11,382 bases of DNA, taken from Cerioporus squamosus. Taxonomy: Eukaryota > Basidiomycota > Agaricomycetes > Polyporales > Polyporaceae. Below, piece after piece: positions 1 through 5,694 of this stretch; the first letter of the stretch is position 1; each line of letters opens with the position of its first letter. Under the pieces are notes generated by a model. It ran no database searches, was not told where the DNA came from, and saw nothing but the letters and a program-made list of their open reading frames with translations. The stretch is from assembly GCA_022592435.1 (NCBI GenBank), contig JABYQS010000910.1:1-11382 (forward strand), read 5' to 3'. A program made the position numbers and the translations under genes.

Positions 1-274
1 TCGACGCCCTGTTGCCATACTGGCCCCGCCTAAGCCGCCTGTGGGAGCCATTTGCGCGTATATGGGCCCTGTACGTCTTCGAGGGCCAGCGCTCTCGGAC
101 GCTGGGTCTCCCTCGTTGCCAGGAAGGACGTAATCCGACCACTACTGCCACCGTCAACGACGTGTGCGGCGTTCCGTAGCTGCGTATCACCCACCCTGTC
201 CGCTGATCGCACCCGACGGAGAATGGATCCGCAGTGGCCGTGGTCCATTCAGAAGACTCGCACTCCAGCGGTGA

Positions 275-290
275 CGATATCACGATATCA
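275..290. repeat. Short tandem repeat, 2 x 8 bp
   Basis: The octamer CGATATCA occurs twice head to tail, followed by a partial third copy (CGA). It is too short to assign a function and is recorded only for completeness. Confidence 0.5.
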
Positions 291-1689
291 CGACTCGATG
301 TCCTCGATAGGTAAGTACGTTCAGTCATTCACTCTGCGGACATCCCGGCTATACGTACGCACGTCCTCAGCTTGGTGACGGTGCCATTCATCTATCGTAG
401 TGGCTCAGCTTCGGGAGCGCGCCCAGAGCGATTGTCCATAATGAACCGCAATTAACCTCCATTAACCCGCAGTGCTGCTGAGTCAAAGAAGCTGATTCCG
501 AAGCCTGACCCCAGTCCGCCGCTTGACGGCAGTTATGAACTGCCCGCACCCGCGATACAGTTCATCGCTCGACGCTCAACCGTAACGAGAGCAGCAGTGC
601 GCTTGCACGATGGAGGATGGATATGTGGCCGGTTAATCACCGGCCGCATCTTTGCTCCCTTGGTGTGGGGACGTCCGGAACCACGTTGAAGCCGTGTATC
701 GTTCTGTGCCTTGCTCACCGACTGTCCTCCAGGAATCCGCGTCGCACAGAACGCAACGCGTCCGTGCATCTCATCTCACGCTGCGCCTGGATCCTGAGAC
801 CTGTTGGAGGACGCCCGTCGCCCGCAGCGTACGCCGAAACTCCCATGGTCCCACGCACGAGCGCACAGTACATCTCCAATCTGCAATTGAAGATTCATAT
901 GTCAAGTGCCCGCTCACGTCACGGCTGCAGAACAGGCCTTGCCAGCGCCTTGGCCCCGAGCTGTCTTTTCGGTGAGCCCGGGTCAAACGCGCGTCTGAGC
1001 TTGCAGTTGTCATGATCGCTCCTGTTCCCACCTTCGCACCGTCCGGGTGCAATCTCGTCCTCAGAAGCCTGCTCCGTTACCGTGTTTGCAAGAGGCCGAT
1101 TCCCGTCCGCAACGGCGTCGTCCGCGTCGTGACATCTTTGCAATGCGGGTGCCCGCAACAGGCTGGCTGGAGCAGCATTGCGATCAGGGCCGCGCCTGTC
1201 AATTGACAGAGTCATCCATCCGCCCAGCGACCGACCATATGTCCTAACCGTAACCTCGTGTTCGGAGGAAGGATGACGAAAAGGGCCCTCCACAGAAAGT
1301 AGCTGAGACACCGCTGGAGTCCGAGCTTCTCGCAGCCGCAGCGGCATCCACGGCTGTCACCCGTCGTCATCGTCGGCCACACTAGGCAGGCGTGGGGCGG
1401 CAGCGCCGAACCGGACGTCGAGGACCAGGACCGGACCGAGTGCTAATTGGCAGCGGTAGCGACGTGCGATATAATGGACGGACGATTGCGTTCATATCGC
1501 TCAATTGGCTGGTGTCGTGGAGGATATTGCCCGTAATTGCGGTGGGAGTGCGCCGCTGGGTGGCTTTGCGCGGGTTGCAACGGGCACATGGACGATGTCG
1601 TCGAAGCATGCGAGCACGAGGCGTCGGCAGCCCGCGTCCGACTCGTTGCCTTGTCACTGCTGATGAGGATCGGCAACGGCCACACATTC

Positions 1690-1715
1690 AGGGCCTGGTC
1701 GGCAGCATCAACCCC
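1690..1715 (+). repeat. Left terminal inverted repeat (26 bp)
   Basis: This matches the reverse complement of 2203-2228 at 26 of 26 positions. Its inner end overlaps a second palindrome at 1708-1726 (arms TCAACCCCC and GGGGGTTGA around one C), which the right copy lacks. Confidence 0.85.
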
Positions 1716-1918
1716 CCGGGGGTTGAAAGCGCCAAACGTTGATCAACCTTGGGATCACACGAAAACAAGAGCGCTTGCGTCTTAAAATCGACTCGTTGCG
1801 ATCGGCGGCTGTGTTGAGACCTGTCACGGTTCACCTTGATCGAGCGCTTGCGATTGTTCCGGCTCTCCCGGTGATTTTCCGAGTTCTCCCGTCCAGAGGG
1901 CTGCTGCACGTTGCCTCT

Positions 1919-1958
1919 TAGATTTAGTGTATTCGCTCGATGTAAAGGACTAAATCTA
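1919..1958. repeat. 10-bp inverted repeat (hairpin) inside the element
   Basis: TAGATTTAGT (1919-1928) is the exact reverse complement of ACTAAATCTA (1949-1958), leaving a 20-nt loop. It lies in the AT-richer core of the inverted-repeat element. Function is unknown. Confidence 0.6.
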
Positions 1959-1984
1959 CCTGATGAGCCTCTTTTCTAGTATGT

Positions 1985-2007
1985 CTGCTGCCTGTAGCAG
2001 TTTTTTT
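1985..2007 (+). terminator. Hairpin plus T7 tract, possible Pol III-type stop
   Basis: A small stem (CTGCT, loop GCCTGT, AGCAG; 1985-2000) is followed directly by seven T residues (2001-2007). Runs of T on the coding strand end RNA polymerase III transcripts. I find no A-box or B-box upstream, so there is no RNA gene to go with it and this may be coincidence. Confidence 0.2.
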
Positions 2008-2202
2008 CACTTCAAAGTTCGCATTTACGCCCTCAAAACAACTCGTCCACTTCCAGAGGGGTTAGAAAGCCGCGCACGGGAAGCGCCTGTTACTGATCCA
2101 GTCACGCTTAATCACACGAGTTACGGTCCGTTACCAGTTGACCCCGTGATCTCCGGAGATCTCGGCCATATCTCGACCCACTGACCTTTTGAGGTTGATC
2201 CT

Positions 2203-2228
2203 GGGGTTGATGCTGCCGACCAGGCCCT
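2203..2228 (-). repeat. Right terminal inverted repeat (26 bp)
   Basis: This is the perfect inverted copy of 1690-1715. The 9-bp subterminal match (2192-2200) sits 2 bp inside it, whereas on the left the matching block lies 25 bp inside. Confidence 0.85.
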
Positions 2229-2571
2229 CAGTCGGCCCTGGGAGTCGGTTGCCCTGGGTTGCCAGCCCCGCGACGCCCGCCTGCAGCAGTAGCAGGCGCC
2301 GGGGCCGATCTTATCTTGCCGCCGCATCAACCACCACCAACTGCCCAGAAAGGCACTCGTCCTCCTCGTCCGTCACGCCTCCCCCGGACGCGGTGCACTG
2401 CCGATCAGCCTGCAGCCCCGCGTGCCTATCCCCCGCGGAAACCACCCGCGCGCGGGGTTTGCGCGAGCTCGTCGTCGTCCCCGTCGGTCGCGACTTCGCG
2501 CGCGCGGTGGACTCGCACAATCATCGCCGTAGTTCCGTCGTAATGCGGGTAGCTATCCGAACGCATTAGCG

Positions 2572-2952
2572 TCAGCCGGAACGCCGGACATCGCTGGCCT
2601 CCCTGGTAACAAGCTCTAGACTCGAACGCAGCTGGCCGTCGGACCTGCGCCTGCGGCCTGGGGTTTCCCGCGTCAGCTTCTCGGGACGCAACGACGTCCC
2701 TTGGCACCGGCGTCTGTGTGCTGTTTCGGGATTAGTCTCCCTCCATTGCGCAACGGCTTCAAAGTTTCCCCAGGGTTGTGGCAGTAATTCTCGCTCGATC
2801 GCGTCGATAAGTTTCGGTTTCGGCTCCATTTCGTCGCAGCGCGCCAGCCGCTCATCATGCTCGCCCGGTCTCCAGGTTATTTCCACGCGTCCGGGGCTCT
2901 CCTTGCGCTCCTTCCCTTTCCTTTCGTTCGTGACCGTCTCCGGGTCTGGCAT
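2572..2952 (-). CDS. Hypothetical small ORF, weakly coding-like
   Basis: This 126-codon frame opens with ATG at 2952 and ends with TGA at 2572. The translation is charged and contains a plausible folded patch (LIDAIERELLPQPWGNFEAV, about residues 48-67) with well-spaced Trp and Leu. Third codon positions in the first part are mostly G or C, as in the real genes nearby. The C-terminal part becomes Arg-rich and looks less natural, so the gene may be spliced or decayed. A possible weak intron (GTGCCA donor, CTGAC branch, CCCCAG acceptor) would join it to another open minus frame that extends to about 2426. It lies divergent to the homeobox gene, 181 bp from its start. I do not recognise the family. 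Confidence 0.25.
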   Translation of the reverse strand: MPDPETVTNERKGKERKESPGRVEITWRPGEHDERLARCDEMEPKPKLIDAIERELLPQPWGNFEAVAQWRETNPETAHRRRCQGTSLRPEKLTRETPGRRRRSDGQLRSSLELVTREASDVRRSG

Positions 2953-3133
2953 CTCCCCTCCTCCCCCCGAACCGATGTGCTGAAGCTCTCTGGGTCTGTG
3001 TGTATCATTGCTCCGCCGAAGGCTTGAACCCCCTTCGACGCCGTATACTCAATCTGGTTCTTAATTCTGGACGCCCCTAATTAACGCAACGCACCTGCTC
3101 GCTGGTTCTCAACTGTAATCGCTCTTTGTCTCT
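2953..3133 (+). promoter_or_regulatory. Upstream region of the homeobox gene
   Basis: This segment runs up to the homeobox ATG. It begins in a pyrimidine-rich tract (about 2895-2968), and a second CT-rich leader, CTCTTTGTCTCT, ends at the ATG; such tracts are common around fungal transcription starts. It contains three TAAT cores: in TTAATT (3061-3066), TAATTA (3078-3083) and TAATCG near 3116. A Q50 homeodomain, such as the one this gene encodes, classically prefers TAATTA/TAATTG, so autoregulation is possible. No clear TATA box was found. Confidence 0.35.
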
Positions 3134-4934
3134 ATGAACATGTCACGCAACGCTGCAGACGCGCCATCTTCTGCTCCTGGTAATCCCACCGACGAACAAC
3201 ACCGCAGGTCATCCCGCCGTACGCACTCCAGTTCGCCCCCCAGACGCACCCTCCCGTCAGACCCGCACGCCCTCCCGGGAGCTTCCTCCTCCAGTCACAT
3301 CGCTTCACACCACTCCCAATCCGCCTCCTCATCACACCTCGACACGCCCGCCGCCACCGCGCCCGCGTCTGATCCCGAGTCAAGCTCCCGCAGGAGGAAG
3401 CGTGAGCGCTCCAGCCCTTCGGGATCATCCTCACAAGGCGACATGGCGGACACGGAAATGGAAGGAGGTGCGAGCAAGCCATCGCCTTCTGAGAGTGCTC
3501 CCGAGGGCCCGCCAGCCAAGAAGAAACGGACACGGACGTTGACCACGCCACACCAGGCAGCCGTCCTACATGCACTGCTCGCGCAGGTACGTCGTCGCCC
3601 ATCTCCGCGAACGCGTCATTTCCCCGCTCTAACACCTGTCGTCATAGTCGCGCTTCCCCACCACGCAGATGCGCGAGGAGGTCGGCCGGTCCATAGGACT
3701 CAGTGCTCGCAAGGTGCAGGTACGTCGTACTTCCGTCGCTCGCGGACGCTGCTTCCGATGCTCATGCCCTCCATTCCTTTCGTTCTCCGTGCCAAGATTT
3801 GGTTCCAGGCAAGCATGCTTCCCCTGCTTTCGCGTACCTAGCGATCGTGCTGACCGCGCGCTACAGAACCAACGTCAGAAGGCACGTCGGCCCCGCGGCC
3901 AAGCGTCAACCACATCCGCTCCCCTCACTCGTCCGCCCCAGTTCGGGCCCTTCACGAACGCGCCGCCGGGCACGTCGAGCGACTTGAGCCCCACAACCGT
4001 CACCGGTCACCCGGGCACGAGCGCGGAAGGCTTCTATTCGCGCGGCCCCGGCGGTGTTGGGGAGATGGCGTACGGCGGCGCGAGCGCGCCTTCTAGCGCA
4101 TCCTCAGAGCGGTTCGCGCATTCTTCCCATCGCGATGCCTATCTTGCCGATGAATACGCGAGATCTGGGATGCCCCCGACTCAGCTCGCGGGCCCCGGTA
4201 TACCCGGCTCGAGCCGACGCCCTGCCTTCGACGACCCAGCGTGGAGGACGCGCCCCCCGCCGCTCTCGTCGTCGCGACCGTCAACGTCGGCCGCCGCCAG
4301 GGAGCTGCCAGAGTTGTATAGACTCACGCCCCGCCCAGGTCGACCGGCGGGCGAGCAGGGTCCCGAGCTGACCCTGACGCTGCCCCCAGTCATGACGAAC
4401 GTCCCGCGCTCTCGGGGAGGACCCATGTCGAGCCCCATCAGCCCGCTCAGCGCAGGCGTGTACCCGTCTCTTGCGTCCCTAAGCGCGCTCGAGGCAGGCA
4501 CGTCCGCTCAACGGCCGCCATCCTTCGACGAATCCCGGCGCACACTCCCGCCGCCGAACGTCGACTTCTCCACTCCACGTCCCGTGCTCAACATCCCGCC
4601 CCCATTCACGCTGCAGCCGCAGCCGCAGTGGGATGATCCCGCCTTCTCGCCGTTCTCGCGCCGCCGCTCCCCGCCTGCACTCCCGCACGGTATTGCGCCG
4701 CCATTCGGGAGCTCCCCGACCACATCTCAGCCGCCATTTCGGCAGGAATCCCTCCCGAGCCTCTCTAGCGTCGTCCCCATGCCGCATGCGGCCCCACCAA
4801 TGCGCAGCCCGGATTCTCCTGTCCCACGCACGCGCTTCGACCCCGTACGATCTACGGCAGGACGTGCGCCGCCAGAGCACCCTGCACGACCCGGATTTCA
4901 CCACGACTTCGCCGACGAACCGCCTGCCCGCTAG
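3134..4934 (+). CDS. Homeodomain transcription factor (4 exons, 534 aa)
   Basis: This is a DNA-binding regulator of the nucleus. Exons are 3134-3586, 3648-3719, 3797-3808 and 3867-4934, giving 534 residues plus TAG; all junctions are phase 0. The homeodomain covers residues 130-189 (genomic 3521-3896) and has the standard 60 residues with no TALE insertion. Hallmarks present are R5, Q12, L16, L40, V45, W48, F49, Q50, N51, R53 and K55. A basic KKKRTR at 129-134 should serve as nuclear signal. The N-terminal 128 residues are Ser/Pro/His-rich; the C-terminal 345 are Pro/Ser-rich and disordered, typical of fungal activator or repressor tails. The first in-frame ATG is used (MNMSR); the second, two codons on, is also possible. 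Q50, the ordinary length and the lack of a divergent partner HD gene argue against a mating-type gene. It resembles the non-mating homeobox regulators of mushroom fungi, but the target genes are unknown. Confidence 0.9.
3587..3647 (+). other. Homeobox gene intron 1 (GT-AG, 61 nt)
   Basis: The donor is CAG|GTACGT, the branch site CTAAC (3629-3633 region) and the acceptor CATAG. It falls between homeodomain residues 22 and 23, in the helix 1-helix 2 loop. Removing it joins HALLAQ to SRFPTT, which restores a standard-length homeodomain. Confidence 0.85.
3720..3796 (+). other. Homeobox gene intron 2 (GT-AG, 77 nt)
   Basis: The donor is CAG|GTACGT and the acceptor GCCAAG. It splits the recognition helix after residue 46 (KVQ). 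The branch site is weak; CTCAT, about 35 nt upstream of the acceptor, is the best candidate. Confidence 0.8.
3797..3808 (+). other. 12-nt micro-exon encoding homeodomain I47-W48-F49-Q50
   Basis: ATT TGG TTC CAG supplies four residues of recognition helix 3, including the near-invariant W48 and F49 and the specificity residue Q50. Both neighbouring introns are phase 0, so skipping leaves the frame intact but removes these residues. The identity is secured by the conserved reading KVQ-IWFQ-NQRQK across the three exons. Confidence 0.85.
3809..3866 (+). other. Homeobox gene intron 3 with GC-AG borders (58 nt)
   Basis: The donor is CAG|GCAAGC, matching the known strong-consensus form of GC donors. 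The branch site is CTGAC (about 3850-3854) and the acceptor is CTACAG. No nearby GT donor gives the required F49-Q50-N51 continuity. Confidence 0.8.
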
Positions 4935-5694
4935 TCAAACATACTGCTAATCACTCGCTGCTAATTCCGGCCAATGAAGCCGGCCTGCCTCGCCGCGGAG
5001 CCTGCGTCCGCCGCGCCTTGTGTATATTCTTCCGGTGCGACCAAAGTACCAGCACCGCCCACGATCCTTGCCTCGACTTTGCCACGTCTTTTCACGAACT
5101 CTGCCACGTTTGCACTTCACGCACTATAGCGCACTGTACCCGCTCTCTAATTCCCGGAATCTGGAACCCGGATCCTGGATGTCTCGTCTACGCACGGTGC
5201 CCGCCTTAATATGCTTAATCTCGCTCTTTGCCCGCCGACGTACCTTACCGTACAACACACGCGTATAATCCCGCTTCCGTTCATTCTTTACCGCACCGCA
5301 TTCGCGTTCGCACCTGCACCGAGTAGCCTCACGTCGACAATACGATACAGCCGTCGACCCACCTTCCCTTCCCACGAGTCTCCCTCCTACCTCAGACTGT
5401 CTGCTCCCATACGTACTGTACGCCCCGTATATTTCGCCCTCGCAACCGCCACACTACAGTATCTCTGCGTACGTGTACCTTGTCACCTGCATCTCTCCCC
5501 ACTGTCACTAACAACGGCTCTCCGTCTACTGTAGCGTACGAACCACAGAGGAAAAGTAGTTAATATGTGCCCGAATTACGTAGCGTACAGAACACCAAAT
5601 GTAGTACTCCTCTATCCTGCCCCGCAATCATCCCGTGTGAGAGCAGTATGTTGGCGCGATGAGTGGGTATTCGCATTCTAGACATACAGTAAGA
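4935..5694. other. Convergent intergenic spacer, 3' ends of two genes
   Basis: This region separates the tail-to-tail homeobox and TOPORS-like genes and should hold both 3' UTRs and poly(A) sites. I found no coding region or RNA gene in its 760 bp; the only longer open frame (5211-5534, +) is low-complexity with no family motif. It is pyrimidine-rich on the plus strand. The tetramer GTAC occurs 11 times between 5046 and about 5615, and TGTA, the kind of motif recognised by 3'-end factors and PUF proteins, also recurs. A near-PUF octamer TGTATATT lies at 5021-5028, with the last base off consensus. Confidence 0.5.

Larger units (their letters stand above)
1690..2228. mobile_element. Putative relic non-autonomous DNA transposon (MITE-like)
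   Basis: The element is bounded by two perfect 26-bp inverted repeats, 1690-1715 and 2203-2228; the left copy begins AGGGCCTGGTC and ends ATCAACCCC. A further 9-bp pair continues inward imperfectly: GATCAACCT at 1741-1749 against its complement at 2192-2200. There is no transposase; the interior is non-coding and more AT-rich around 1915-2050 than its surroundings. Flanking pentamers are CATTC on the left and CAGTC on the right, differing by one base, so a target-site duplication is not convincing. The ends resemble the CAGGG-type termini of some hAT elements, but an 8-bp duplication is absent, so I do not assign a superfamily. It could also be a chance survivor of a larger inverted duplication. 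Confidence 0.55.
1..2571. other. Gene-poor region, no supportable gene
   Basis: I read both strands and found no recognisable protein, tRNA, rRNA or snRNA. The open frames here are short, overlap on both strands and show low-complexity or random-looking translations without any family motif. The region has one clear structure, the inverted-repeat element at 1690-2228. A short tandem duplication (CGATATCA twice, 275-290) is the only other repeat noticed. A gene-free stretch of this size is long for a compact basidiomycete genome and would suit an old transposon graveyard or an extended upstream region of the homeobox gene. That reading is inference. Confidence 0.6.

Noticed and set aside
919..1347. 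Minus-strand 142-codon frame in the gene-poor region
   Set aside because: No domain, mixed composition, and overlapped by equally long frames on the other strand; I could not distinguish it from chance.
1638..1850. Short direct repeats (CGACTCGTTGC twice, GAGCGCTTGCG twice)
   Set aside because: 11-bp matches at irregular distances with no shared flanks; too little to call a repeat family.
3021..3041. Possible tRNA T-arm (complement reads GGGTTCAAGCC)
   Set aside because: No matching acceptor, D or anticodon stems; the segment is only a 6-bp hairpin (CGAAGG/CCTTCG).
3132..3635. Long minus-strand open frame over the homeobox exon 1
   Set aside because: It is antisense to a confident coding exon, shows no family motif and is explained as a shadow in GC-rich DNA.
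3134..3841. Single-exon reading of the first homeobox frame through to 3841
   Set aside because: It crosses three introns with good signals and loses helices 2 and 3 of the homeodomain; the spliced model gives a complete domain.
4479..4904. Minus-strand 141-codon frame over homeobox exon 4
   Set aside because: Arg/Gly-rich translation typical of the antisense of Pro/Ser-rich coding sequence; no independent support.
3134..4934. Homeobox gene as a mating-type (A locus) HD gene
   Set aside because: The homeodomain is an ordinary 60-residue Q50 type, there is no divergently transcribed partner HD gene, and none of the usual flanking genes of that locus is seen.
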